64,000 bases of DNA from Congregibacter brevis. Its GTDB lineage: Bacteria; Pseudomonadota; Gammaproteobacteria; Pseudomonadales; Halieaceae. The translations under genes were made by a program, and so were the position numbers. The stretch covers positions 1-64,000 of the forward strand of contig NZ_CP136865.1 of the NCBI RefSeq assembly GCF_045689245.1, given 5' to 3'. The notes beneath the pieces were generated by a model. That model was not told the origin of the DNA and searched no databases. It saw only the letters and a program-made list of their open reading frames with translations. Positions 1 through 8,392 of the stretch are shown one piece after another. Each line of letters starts with the position of its first letter. The first letter of the stretch is position 1.

Positions 1-2
1 TT

Positions 3-905
3 CCGACGGGTCCTGGAGAGAGGTTCGCGGCAGACGACTCGCCTGCATTGGGTGCAGATTGCAGTGCCCCGACACTGGTCTGGTCAAAGCCTCTGGGCGA
101 CCCACTCGGCGGATCAGCTTTAGCCAATGGTCGTCACGAAGTTAAGCTCCACGAGCCTCAGGCAGCCCCAGGGTCGCCGGAATGGGCTCCCTTCATCCTA
201 CTCGGTTCTTTGCAGTTTTCGGAGACCTGCCTTCGGGTCTACGGACACCCTCAGCTGCTAAAAATCGCCGAAGAAATTAACGGCAAAGACTTCGCGCCCT
301 TTAACGAAACGCTTTTTATCAAAGAGCCAGGCATTGGCGCTGCAGTGTCGTGGCATCAGGACGGAACGACTCACTGGGATAGTCCGACCTTCGATGAAGA
401 CGTTCACGGATTCAATTTCATGGTTCAGGTCTACGGTAGCACCGCGGTGAACGGTGTATGGGTTTTGCCGGGGAGCCACAAAGCCGGCAAAGTAGACATC
501 AAGGGACTCGTCAAAGAGTCCGGAAGCGAGCGCATAAAAGGAACGGTACCTCTAGTATGCAACGCCGGTGACGTAGTTATGTGCAATCGACAACTGGTCC
601 ACGGCTCGTTCGCCAACACAGGACTTGAACGACGCGTCACCGTAAACATGGGCTTTCATCGACGCAGCTCGGTTCTCAACGTAATGGGATCTGGAACTCA
701 TAATGAGGCCCAGATCTTCGACGAAACCCTCATTGCAAAACGTTCTGAGGTCATCGGCTATGGAATTGATGCTCGGCGACAGCGTTTCCCTTCGGAGGCT
801 CCCTATGTGTATCAACCGTTCTTCGAGCAGGGCCTGAGCTACAAATGGGACGCCGACGCCAAGGCTTCGCTCCATGATTACAATGCGCTGGATTTAAGTA
901 TCTAA
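3..905 (+). CDS. Phytanoyl-CoA dioxygenase (PhyH) family protein, 5'-truncated by window edge
   Basis: Non-heme Fe(II)/2-oxoglutarate dioxygenase of the PhyH family, which hydroxylates hydrophobic substrates. The iron triad is visible: the H-x-D motif in WHQDG (about residues 102-106 counted from a TTG at 48) and the distal His in VHGSF (about 185), followed by an Arg-rich strand (RRVTVNMGFHRR) expected to hold 2-oxoglutarate. The frame is open to the window edge, and the usual N-terminal segment of the family is missing, so translation very probably starts upstream; the TTG at 48 is only the first possible start in view. It converges on the Rieske oxygenase at 1014-2132. The substrate cannot be told from the sequence. 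Confidence 0.85.
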   Translation, partial: PTGPGERFAADDSPALGADCSAPTLVWSKPLGDPLGGSALANGRHEVKLHEPQAAPGSPEWAPFILLGSLQFSETCLRVYGHPQLLKIAEEINGKDFAPFNETLFIKEPGIGAAVSWHQDGTTHWDSPTFDEDVHGFNFMVQVYGSTAVNGVWVLPGSHKAGKVDIKGLVKESGSERIKGTVPLVCNAGDVVMCNRQLVHGSFANTGLERRVTVNMGFHRRSSVLNVMGSGTHNEAQIFDETLIAKRSEVIGYGIDARRQRFPSEAPYVYQPFFEQGLSYKWDADAKASLHDYNALDLSI

Positions 906-1013
906 AACCTGGCACATCAAGCAGTCGATTTAGGTTTAGGTGTTTTCTGCTTAGGTGTAGTGCGTTCTTATAAAAACCGGACGGCAGTCAAACATGACCC
1001 AGACGGCGATACG

Positions 1014-2132
1014 CTATACCGACAAGTGCTCCGCGAGTTGCTTATGGAAATGCACAATCGCTTTTTCAAAGTAGCCAAAGGTAAGATGCTGGTTCGCCCC
1101 AGCTCCTAGAGTGTCTTGGATAGAGCAGGCAGCTTCGCGGTCTTCATCAAAGCCCGCGGCTTTCACAAAAACAGCATCTCGCATCGCTTCCTCAACATCC
1201 ACGCTGTTCCCATCGGACGCTCTATTGGTTACTCGATAAATGAGTATTTGCGTCAGAGTTGGGCTCAATGGTTCAAAAATAGTTACCGTTGAATGCTTCG
1301 AGAGAATCGAAACAGCGACGTTGGGAAAAAGTTGGTACACGGAGGTAATCATTCCATCAAGGCTTTGCTTAGCAGGTTCTATACCCCGAAGTTTTTCGAT
1401 GCGTTTAAACGGAAAGATAACTCTGGAGTTTGCACCAAAGGTCTCAACAATATTCGTGTTATCGAGCCCGTAGGGGTAAAAGCTCTGCTTATGCAGAGAC
1501 TTGATGTGGTACCCCTCCATGGTGGTCTCGGCGATCAACTTCCAATTTGATTCATCGTGATACTCGCTCTGATCAAAAAACTGCTGCTCGCCACAAAAGA
1601 AGTCCGGCACGTTCTTAAGAAAGCTCTCTTCTATAGGACTGCTTTGATTTACGTAGACCAAGCCTCCTTTTTCTGCGGCAGCAACTTCCACCAATCCATT
1701 ATCCTGCAGCTCAACTCCCGGAAAACCTTCGCGACCGGGTATATGCCTTAACTGCCCATCAAGACCATAGGTCCAAGCATGGTAGGGACAGACGAAAGAC
1801 CGCGAGCAGCCACTGCCCTTGGCAACCGGCATACCACGATGACGACAGCCATTGATAAATGCTCGGACTTGGCCATCTTCACCTCTGACAACCAGTAGCG
1901 GCGTGCCAGCGGCTTTCCTTGCGATATAGCTTCCTTTCTCAGACAGCATTACCGAGGGACAAAAGACCACTGGCATTCGTCGCAACAAACGTATCTCGGC
2001 GTCGAAACGCTCCCGGGACATGTAACTGTCCACGGGCTCTTTCCAGACCGTGTCACCAAGGTCCGTACTCTTGTTATCAATGTGGCCAAAAATTCGCTCG
2101 GCTATTTGCTGTTCGTTCAGGAGCTTTTTCAT
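1014..2132 (-). CDS. Rieske non-heme iron oxygenase, alpha subunit
   Basis: Ring-hydroxylating or demethylating oxygenase large subunit. A [2Fe-2S] Rieske motif is complete: C96-x-H98 (CRHRG) and C115-x2-H118 (CPYHAW). The catalytic domain has the mononuclear-iron histidines in EGYHIKSLH. At 372 residues it is in the range of CntA/choline-monooxygenase-like and aromatic oxygenase alpha subunits. The start at 2132 was chosen because AGAGG lies about 5 nt upstream; the frame stays open to 2231 but has no better ribosome site. No ferredoxin, reductase or beta subunit is adjacent, so the electron donor must be encoded elsewhere. The substrate is unknown. Confidence 0.85.
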   Translation of the reverse strand: MKKLLNEQQIAERIFGHIDNKSTDLGDTVWKEPVDSYMSRERFDAEIRLLRRMPVVFCPSVMLSEKGSYIARKAAGTPLLVVRGEDGQVRAFINGCRHRGMPVAKGSGCSRSFVCPYHAWTYGLDGQLRHIPGREGFPGVELQDNGLVEVAAAEKGGLVYVNQSSPIEESFLKNVPDFFCGEQQFFDQSEYHDESNWKLIAETTMEGYHIKSLHKQSFYPYGLDNTNIVETFGANSRVIFPFKRIEKLRGIEPAKQSLDGMITSVYQLFPNVAVSILSKHSTVTIFEPLSPTLTQILIYRVTNRASDGNSVDVEEAMRDAVFVKAAGFDEDREAACSIQDTLGAGANQHLTFGYFEKAIVHFHKQLAEHLSV

Positions 2133-2228
2133 ACCGCCTCTTGAGTTGGGATCCACTGATGCAAAAGAGCCGAACATGGCACCTCGTCGTGTGTGATGCT
2201 CAGTCCGCCTTATAGCACTATACAGCGT

Positions 2229-2249
2229 CAACCCTATTACGTAGGGTTG
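2229..2249. promoter_or_regulatory. 8-bp inverted repeat between divergent genes (candidate operator)
   Basis: CAACCCTA (2229-2236) and TAGGGTTG (2242-2249) are perfect reverse complements separated by 5 nt. They sit in the gap between the divergent Rieske oxygenase (start 2132) and CPBP protease (start 2287), close to a TATACA box at 2219-2224. Position and symmetry suggest a repressor site. A transcribed hairpin is the alternative. Confidence 0.4.
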
Positions 2250-2286
2250 CGCGCAATACGGCTACAACACCTCACGGTCATCTCTA

Positions 2287-3018
2287 ATGCAGACTCCATC
2301 GCTCGAAGAACCAAAAGCAACGAAACTGTCCCGCAGCCAACAAACCGTTTTCGAAGTGTTCGTCGTACTCGGCGTTATGCTTTTGGTAAAGGATGTTGCG
2401 GACCGTTTCAATGCGATTGGCGCAGGTTCGATTGCCATGTGGTGCGGCATATTTGTCGCCAGCTACTTTATGAGCAAGAAGGGCGTCAGCTGGAAAGACC
2501 GAGGCCTGACCCTCCCTGTGGGAGCAAAGAGCTGGCTGAAGTCTGTGGGCCTCGCTCTACTAACCGTGGTAGCGGTGCTCCTGTTCATGGGACTTGTTAT
2601 GCCGCTCATGTCAGAATTGCTGGGCGTTCATATCCCGGAAAGCGCTACCGACCGATTTGAATTCTTCCTCGGTCAGCCGATGGTGTTTTTCATATATCTC
2701 ATAGTGGTCATCTGGATTGGCGCGGCAGTGGGTGAAGAACTGCTTATGCGTGGCTTTCTGCTTAACAGCCTAATAGAGCTCTTTGGTGATCACAAGAAAG
2801 CCGTAACCGCGGCGGTACTGCTGCACGCCGTAGTCTTTGGCATGTTGCATATTTCTCAAGGTGTCCCTGGCATCATTGGCACGGGAGGCGTCGCAGTTGT
2901 ATTTGCAGTCGTCTATCTACTAAATGGGAAAAAGTTGTTCCCGCTGATCATTGCCCACGGTTTGATCAATTCGATCAGCATTACTGCTTACTATCTGAGT
3001 GACGGAAACATCACCTAG
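2287..3018 (+). CDS. CPBP family intramembrane glutamic endopeptidase
   Basis: Polytopic inner-membrane protein of the CPBP/ABI family, related to Rce1-type CAAX proteases. The diagnostic motifs are present in order: the glutamate pair and Arg in GEELLMRGF (about residues 149-157), then F-x-x-x-H in VFGMLHIS, then a late His in IIAHGLINS. About six to seven hydrophobic segments surround them. Length (243 aa) is normal. The gene is monocistronic and converges on a DUF1499 gene 14 bp away. Bacterial members are associated with bacteriocin self-immunity or membrane-protein processing; nothing here shows which applies. Confidence 0.85.
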   Translation: MQTPSLEEPKATKLSRSQQTVFEVFVVLGVMLLVKDVADRFNAIGAGSIAMWCGIFVASYFMSKKGVSWKDRGLTLPVGAKSWLKSVGLALLTVVAVLLFMGLVMPLMSELLGVHIPESATDRFEFFLGQPMVFFIYLIVVIWIGAAVGEELLMRGFLLNSLIELFGDHKKAVTAAVLLHAVVFGMLHISQGVPGIIGTGGVAVVFAVVYLLNGKKLFPLIIAHGLINSISITAYYLSDGNIT

Positions 3019-3032
3019 CGGCGGGCGCCGTA

Positions 3033-3761
3033 TCACTGCCATGCTTGCAGAAAATTTCTGATCCGCTCTGCATTAGCGCCCACATCACTCATACCAACTC
3101 TGGACTTGGATCGCACATCGAGCCGAGTACCGTCCGCTGTTCCAGCGATTCTGATCACCACGTCGTCCTTGAACCCAAACCAAAAGGTCGTCTCTGTCGC
3201 TTCGATTCGCCCATCTGAGGGTTCCCTTGCCACAATCTTCCAACCCATTCCTTCGGCCACCGCAAGTGCCCGCTCGAACACCTGGTCTGAAGGCATTGCA
3301 AGGGCGAGTGTCTTGATGTCCGGGTAGGCCTCGCGCTGCTGCGATGCCACGTCTTCACCCGGATATTCTGGTGGGTTGGGCGCATCCAGGCGCAACGGCA
3401 GCACCGCGACAAAAACAGGAGGATTCGTCGTATCAGTGCTGATGTCGTGTATGTACGGCAACGATCGTACCTTTTGTACACCGCTCCAAGGCAAGTAGGC
3501 AGTGCCAAAACCCAGCACCAAGGTCACTACAAGAGATACCACTCCCATAGCGCGTGTCTTCGGAATAACAAGCAGCAGCACCGCCAGCAGCGCGGCACCA
3601 AGGCCGACGAAAAATGCAATTCGCATCATCAGAAAGCCGGCACCGTATTCCCAAAGGCCAAAACGTGTACCCGGGCCGGATGTCAGCAGCAATAAAGCGG
3701 CGACTAATGCGCCGCTTATCACCAGTAGTCTTAATATTTTCGCCATGTCGTAGGCAGCCAT
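3033..3761 (-). CDS. DUF1499 family membrane protein
   Basis: The N-terminal third has three hydrophobic segments (about residues 8-28, 38-63 and 71-90). It is followed by a soluble C-terminal DUF1499 domain recognisable from the block around FGFKDDVVIRI and from SRVGMSDVGANAERIRNF near the end. Some members of the family in plants and cyanobacteria bind or handle lipids, but the molecular role in proteobacteria is not established. Start is uncertain: ATG at 3761 and ATG at 3746 (MAKILRL) both lack a clear ribosome site; the second leaves a more typical N-terminus. Confidence 0.75.
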   Translation of the reverse strand: MAAYDMAKILRLLVISGALVAALLLLTSGPGTRFGLWEYGAGFLMMRIAFFVGLGAALLAVLLLVIPKTRAMGVVSLVVTLVLGFGTAYLPWSGVQKVRSLPYIHDISTDTTNPPVFVAVLPLRLDAPNPPEYPGEDVASQQREAYPDIKTLALAMPSDQVFERALAVAEGMGWKIVAREPSDGRIEATETTFWFGFKDDVVIRIAGTADGTRLDVRSKSRVGMSDVGANAERIRNFLQAWQ

Positions 3762-3822
3762 GCAATGAAGTTAGGGAAGCCTACCTTGCAAAAGTTCCGG
3801 CCGCCATCTTTGTTACGGACAG

Positions 3823-3880
3823 CGGCTGTGGGCTGTTTTTGTAGGTTGTTGTTGGCTGTTGTTTTCGGCTGTTGTTGCAC
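3823..3880. repeat. Degenerate GGCTGTTGTT-type direct repeats
   Basis: The non-coding gap between the divergent DUF1499 and thioesterase genes contains GGCTGT followed by T- or GTT-rich runs several times, spaced by about 10-14 nt. The copies are imperfect. No known element is recognised. Confidence 0.45.
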
Positions 3881-3939
3881 AACATTGCTCTTCTGCAGAG
3901 CGACCGTAATCTCTAAGCGCATTGGACGCGTATAGCTAA

Positions 3940-4755
3940 ATGATCTTTTATCTGACGGATTTTTCTGTGCTTTTCACCAATATCCTCGCGGCGACCACAA
4001 AAGAAACGGACGCACTTAGCCTGAAGGCCCCTGACAGCTGGAAACAGGGCCGAACGCTCTACGGTGGCCTCACGAGCAGCGTCGCGCTGCACGCAGCTAG
4101 AGAACTTACAGGGGAGTCGAGAAAGCTTAGATCGGCCCTAATATCTTTCGTTGGACCCAGCACGGATGAGGTAGTCGCCGAGGCTCATATACTCCGATCC
4201 GGGCGCACGGCCGCTACGGTCCGCGCATCGCTCAGTAGCGAAGGAACGCCAGCGACGGAAGCGCTGTTGACGTTCTCGGACATGCGTGAATCCGCCGTAC
4301 TCTATGAACCTCAGCAGGCACCGAAGGTCAGTGCACCCGACCCCGCGCATGCGCCTAATTTTGCAGCCATGGGCGGCCCTGCGTTCATGGCGAACTTTGA
4401 CATAGTACCGGTGGGCGGTGGTGTCCCTATGTCTGGCGCTTTAAAACCAGAAGTTATCTGGTGGGCACGGCACACGGATCCATCAGCGCGAGATACGGAT
4501 CTTGGGCTCCTCTGTATAGGAGATGTTCTTCCGCCAGCAGCACTCACGATGACCACTACACCTGTGAAAGTTAGCAGCATGACTTGGATGGTCGATATTG
4601 TGGCCGATGATCTTTCAACCGAAGACGGTTGGTATCTTTTCAGATCTAGTGCCGAAAGCGTGCGCGGAGGGTTTTCGACCCAAGACATGTCTATCTGGAA
4701 TAGTGGGGGTGGACTTGTCGCGAAAGGGCGGCAAACGGTAACAATGTTTGGATGA
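3940..4755 (+). CDS. Acyl-CoA thioesterase family protein (double hotdog, TesB-like)
   Basis: A 271-residue protein with the outline of a double-hotdog thioesterase. The N-terminal half carries QGRTLYGGLTSSVALHA, resembling the first hotdog helix, and the C-terminal half ends in WNSGGGLVAKGRQTVTMFG, typical of the last strands of the 4HBT_3/TesB-like fold. Such enzymes hydrolyse acyl-CoA esters in the cytoplasm. It is followed by an SDR gene on the same strand after 122 bp. The substrate range cannot be read from the sequence. No strong ribosome site precedes the ATG. Confidence 0.75.
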   Translation: MIFYLTDFSVLFTNILAATTKETDALSLKAPDSWKQGRTLYGGLTSSVALHAARELTGESRKLRSALISFVGPSTDEVVAEAHILRSGRTAATVRASLSSEGTPATEALLTFSDMRESAVLYEPQQAPKVSAPDPAHAPNFAAMGGPAFMANFDIVPVGGGVPMSGALKPEVIWWARHTDPSARDTDLGLLCIGDVLPPAALTMTTTPVKVSSMTWMVDIVADDLSTEDGWYLFRSSAESVRGGFSTQDMSIWNSGGGLVAKGRQTVTMFG

Positions 4756-4833
4756 GTAATAGAAACTAAGCGCTAGCGATAAGACCGTACCATTTTGGTG
4801 GGCGATACAAGCCTACAATCTGGCCAAACAAGT

Positions 4834-4847
4834 ATTCACCAGTGAAT
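4834..4847. promoter_or_regulatory. ATTCAC/GTGAAT inverted repeat upstream of an SDR gene
   Basis: A 14-bp perfect palindrome with 6-bp arms around CA lies about 30 bp upstream of the SDR start at 4878, in an AT-rich leader. The position suits a repressor operator. Arms this short can occur by chance. Confidence 0.3.
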
Positions 4848-4877
4848 CCATAAGTCACCCAAAAAAAAGGTTTAAGA

Positions 4878-5660
4878 ATGAATGAATCAACACGTTTTGC
4901 AGGCAAGACGGTCATTGTAACGGGCTCGTCTACCGGTATTGGCGCGGGTATCGCGCAACGGTTCCATGACGAAGGAGCAAACGTCGTGATCAATGCGCGC
5001 AATACGCAGAAGTGCGAGGAGCTCGCGGCGACGCTTGATGCCGCGCGTACCCTCGTGGTTGCCGGCGACGTTAGCAAGAGCGCCTTTGCCGACGAAATTG
5101 TGGGTGCTGCAGTAGCGAGATTTGGCGGGCTGGACACGCTGGTGAACAACGCTGGCGTAGGTGGTTCCTCTATGCTGCATAAAACCAACGACGACGAAAT
5201 CGATCGCATTATTGATATAAATGTGAAAGGCGTTATTTATCTTTGCCGCGCTGCGATACCCCATCTGCAGAAAAGTGCAGGTTCGATCATTAACATCTCT
5301 AGCGTTTCGGGTACTGGCGGAGATTCACTGCTACCAATCTACAATGCGTCAAAAGGTGCCGTAACAAACCTCACACGAGGGCTCGCACTTCAGGTTGGGG
5401 GCATGGGAATCCGGGTGAATGCCATCAATCCTTCGATTACCCGCTCAGATATGGTCGAGGACATCACCGGCAATGATGCTTTGATGCAGGGTTTCATGCA
5501 GCGCGTAGCCCTCGGTCGAATTGGCGAACCAGCGGACATAGCGGCCGCGGTGGCATTTCTTGCCAGTAAAGATGCAAGTTTCATCACAGGGGTAAACTTA
5601 CCCGTTGATGGTGGTGTGAGCGCTTCAAACGGACAGCCAAATTTCATGGCGCTTTTATAG
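4878..5660 (+). CDS. SDR family NAD(P)-dependent oxidoreductase
   Basis: Classical short-chain dehydrogenase/reductase, 260 aa. The cofactor motif TGSSTGIGAGI is at residues 16-26, NNAGVGG near 90, the catalytic Ser in NISSVSG, and the catalytic pair Y-x-x-x-K in YNASKGA (about 155). The C-terminus has the common G-x-x-L-P-V-D-G-G end of FabG-like enzymes. An AAGG ribosome site lies 8 nt before the ATG. It probably interconverts a hydroxyl and a ketone in the cytoplasm; the substrate is unknown. The upstream thioesterase may be functionally linked, but a palindrome in the gap suggests separate regulation. Confidence 0.9.
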   Translation: MNESTRFAGKTVIVTGSSTGIGAGIAQRFHDEGANVVINARNTQKCEELAATLDAARTLVVAGDVSKSAFADEIVGAAVARFGGLDTLVNNAGVGGSSMLHKTNDDEIDRIIDINVKGVIYLCRAAIPHLQKSAGSIINISSVSGTGGDSLLPIYNASKGAVTNLTRGLALQVGGMGIRVNAINPSITRSDMVEDITGNDALMQGFMQRVALGRIGEPADIAAAVAFLASKDASFITGVNLPVDGGVSASNGQPNFMALL

Positions 5661-5731
5661 CGCCACCACCAACTTTCACGATCATTCTTAGCAGACTAGG
5701 CGTTTGGCAAAACCGCTTTGATTCCGCATAT

Positions 5732-6676
5732 TCACTGTCCAAGCGCGCTTTTAAGCTTCTCAAGCAACTCCTCGTTGTCATAGCTATGTGGTCCCCAGCT
5801 GTTTAGTTCAACCAACTCACGGATCTTGGTTTCGATGGTGTACTGCTGTTCGTTGGCATTGGGGACCACTACATAGCGACGGAGTGGAGCATCCGAAAGC
5901 AATGCGTGTTTGTAGGCGAGCGTGACTTCATCGGGCTTCTTGTAGGAGAGCTCTACTTCTTCCATAGCCTTGTATTGCTTTTCCATGCCGGAAGTAACGA
6001 CGCCGCCGTCGCCCACAACGCGTGCCATTGAACGCTTCACCGCGCTTCGCCGAATCTGTGTTTGATAGTTCCCAGGCTCGATAACACTAACCTTGACGCC
6101 GAGAGGTTCCAGCTCCGCCGCAAGAGAATCAGTAAACGCTTCGATGTAATGCTTGCTGCCGCTGTACGCTGCAAAGCCTGGTCCTGAAACCGTTCCCGCA
6201 ATTGATCCCGTAGTCGCGATGCGTCCTTTCGACTCGATGACCAAAGGAGCAAACGCCTTGGTCGTGCGTAGCACCCCTTCGACGTTCACTTGGTACACCA
6301 AGTTCATAACGCCGATTTCAGTGTCCAATACGGGGCCGCCGTCGTAGATGCCCGCATTGTTTACCAATGCATATAGGCCTGTTCCACCATCTTCGATGAA
6401 TTGCACGGCGGCGTCGACCTCATCCTGCTTGGTAACATCCAAGCGAACGGCCGTAATGTTGTTTATGGCATTGAGCTCTGCCATTTCGGCGCCGGTGCGC
6501 GCTCCCGCGTAAACATGATGACCTTCATTGGCAAGCGCTTCTGCCAAATTCCGGCCTATGCCGGATGTCGCTCCGGTTATCAATATGGATTTTTGTGTTT
6601 CGGGGCTTTGAGCAGCCGAAGCAAGCGAAATAGCCACTAAGAGGATGCCCGATAGGCGCGAAAGTAGTCTGGACAT
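5732..6676 (-). CDS. SDR family oxidoreductase with an N-terminal signal peptide
   Basis: The mature part is a full classical SDR: ITGATSGIGRNLAEAL, NNAGIYDGG, then Ser and YSGSK (the Y-x-x-x-K pair). The C-terminal region is longer than usual. The oddity is the N-terminus: MSRLLSRLSGILLVAISLASAAQS looks like a cleavable Sec signal ahead of the Rossmann fold. The start at 6676 is supported by GGAGA about 8 nt upstream. NAD(P) is not normally available outside the cytoplasm, so the protein may be membrane-anchored facing inward, or exported with bound cofactor. Confident as an SDR; location is inferred. Confidence 0.85.
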   Translation of the reverse strand: MSRLLSRLSGILLVAISLASAAQSPETQKSILITGATSGIGRNLAEALANEGHHVYAGARTGAEMAELNAINNITAVRLDVTKQDEVDAAVQFIEDGGTGLYALVNNAGIYDGGPVLDTEIGVMNLVYQVNVEGVLRTTKAFAPLVIESKGRIATTGSIAGTVSGPGFAAYSGSKHYIEAFTDSLAAELEPLGVKVSVIEPGNYQTQIRRSAVKRSMARVVGDGGVVTSGMEKQYKAMEEVELSYKKPDEVTLAYKHALLSDAPLRRYVVVPNANEQQYTIETKIRELVELNSWGPHSYDNEELLEKLKSALGQ

Positions 6677-6872
6677 GTTGCGTCTCCGAATAATGAATCG
6701 CAGGAGCGTAACATAGGTACCACATCTAAAATTCGGCTGACGCATCTGCGTTTTAGAGAGTCTTAAGATGTTGTTCCATGCACGCTCTGTTATAAGGGAA
6801 ATGCTGTTAGCTCAAATTCATCGTTCAGGTTTCCCATAATAAGGACGCACTCATCATAAGGGAGAACAAATT

Positions 6873-8282
6873 TTGCAAACACCGATAGAAACTCTGAGTG
6901 TTATTCTCGACCAGCAAAAAGCCGCATTCTTAAGAAACCCGACGCCAACGCTCAAAGAGCGCACAGAGTGGTTGGACGCTGTCATAGCTATGATGATGTC
7001 CTACCGCACTAAAATTCTTGACGCACTGAACACGGACTTTGCCACTCACCCCACATTGCAGGGTGATTTCATTGAGGTGTTTGGCATGCTGGGTCGCGCC
7101 GAGTACAACAAAGCAAACCTTGAGCAATGGATGCAACCCTCCCCAAGGGCAACTGACCCCGCGATGCATGGAGAAAGCTCGGCCTATGTGATGCGCCAGC
7201 CGAAGGGAGTGATCGGGAATATGAGTCCTTGGAATTTCCCCTTCGACCTAACGGTCGGGCCACTCTGCGACATGCTCGCGGCGGGCAACCGGGTCATGAT
7301 CAAACCCTCCGAGATTTCCGCGGCTTGCTCAGAGCTACTGTCCGAAATGGTCAGCGCAACCTTCGACCAGGATCACGTCGCCGTTGTGCTTGGAGACCTC
7401 GATGTGGCGCAGGCATTTCCCAGCCTACCCTTCGATCACCTTCTGTATACCGGTAATCCAGCCGTTGCAAAGCATATTGCCGCTGCTGCGGCCCCCAACC
7501 TCACTCCGCTGACTCTTGAGCTGGGAGGCAAGTCGCCGACGCTGTTCACATCTGGAAGCGTCACCGCCGCTAACGTTGCAAACGTACTGCGGATCAAGAT
7601 GATTAAGAACGGGCAGATGTGTGTCTCGCCAGATTACGCCTTGGTGCCACGAGCTGATTTAGAAAGCTTCGTTTCCCTTGCACAGGCCTTTGTCAAAGAG
7701 CAGGCCGCAGACTACGTCACGGGCGACGACATCACCGGCATCATCAACGATCGCCATTACGCTCGACTCGAGACAATATTGGATGACGCGCGTACTCGTG
7801 GATCTCACATAGAGCAATTGACAGAAGACAGTAAATCATCAGGTCGGCGTATGGCGCTTTCTCTGGTGGTCAATCCCTCAGAAGATAGTCTCGTCATGAA
7901 TGAAGAGCTTTTTGGTCCGTTACTAGCCCTCGTTCCCTACGACAGCATCGACGAAGCGATTGCGTTTGTTAACGCCCGGGAACGCCCCCTGGGCTTGTAC
8001 GTATACGGCGACGACAAAGCGGTCTGCGACGAGATCATCAACCGCACGAGCTCCGGAGGGGTCACGATCAATGGCGCGGCATTGCATGCCTCATTGCCAG
8101 GTATGGGCTTCGGCGGAACAGGTAACAGTGGTTACGGTCGCCACCATGGCATCGAGGGGTTTATGGAGTTCACTAACCCACGCGGCATCATGAGTATGGA
8201 TCAGACAGCCATGGCCATTGAAATCGCGCCGCCCTACGGCGATACGGCGAAAGCGATACATCAGTCGATGCTTGACGGGTAG
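6873..8282 (+). CDS. Coniferyl aldehyde dehydrogenase-like aldehyde dehydrogenase
   Basis: NAD(P)-dependent aldehyde dehydrogenase of the class-3-like group that includes CalB, oxidising aromatic or fatty aldehydes to acids. Key features are SPWNFPFDLTVGPL (cofactor region, about 115-130), the catalytic Glu in ELGGKSPT (about 214), the catalytic Cys in GQMCVSPDY (about 249) and FGPLLALVPY near 350. Its 469 aa is normal for the group. The start is TTG, chosen because AAGGGAG lies just upstream at 6858-6864 and no ATG fits. It is monocistronic. It may act with nearby SDRs in alcohol/aldehyde oxidation. Confidence 0.88.
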   Translation: MQTPIETLSVILDQQKAAFLRNPTPTLKERTEWLDAVIAMMMSYRTKILDALNTDFATHPTLQGDFIEVFGMLGRAEYNKANLEQWMQPSPRATDPAMHGESSAYVMRQPKGVIGNMSPWNFPFDLTVGPLCDMLAAGNRVMIKPSEISAACSELLSEMVSATFDQDHVAVVLGDLDVAQAFPSLPFDHLLYTGNPAVAKHIAAAAAPNLTPLTLELGGKSPTLFTSGSVTAANVANVLRIKMIKNGQMCVSPDYALVPRADLESFVSLAQAFVKEQAADYVTGDDITGIINDRHYARLETILDDARTRGSHIEQLTEDSKSSGRRMALSLVVNPSEDSLVMNEELFGPLLALVPYDSIDEAIAFVNARERPLGLYVYGDDKAVCDEIINRTSSGGVTINGAALHASLPGMGFGGTGNSGYGRHHGIEGFMEFTNPRGIMSMDQTAMAIEIAPPYGDTAKAIHQSMLDG

Positions 8283-8392
8283 ATCAATGTCTCAGGCGTG
8301 GGTGTCGTGAACTATCCTGCTAAGCTCGTGGCTCTGGTCATCGATTAGACCCTCGGCCCCAAGGTCATCCATACTCAACGCATTTGTAAAAA

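Noticed and set aside
3019..3030. CGGCG/CGCCG short hairpin between convergent CPBP and DUF1499 genes as a terminator
   Set aside because: The loop is only 2 nt and no T-tract follows on either strand; part of it overlaps the gene ends.
6796..6835. GGGAAA...TTTCCC inverted repeat upstream of the aldehyde dehydrogenase
   Set aside because: Six-base arms separated by 28 bp are not persuasive as an operator.
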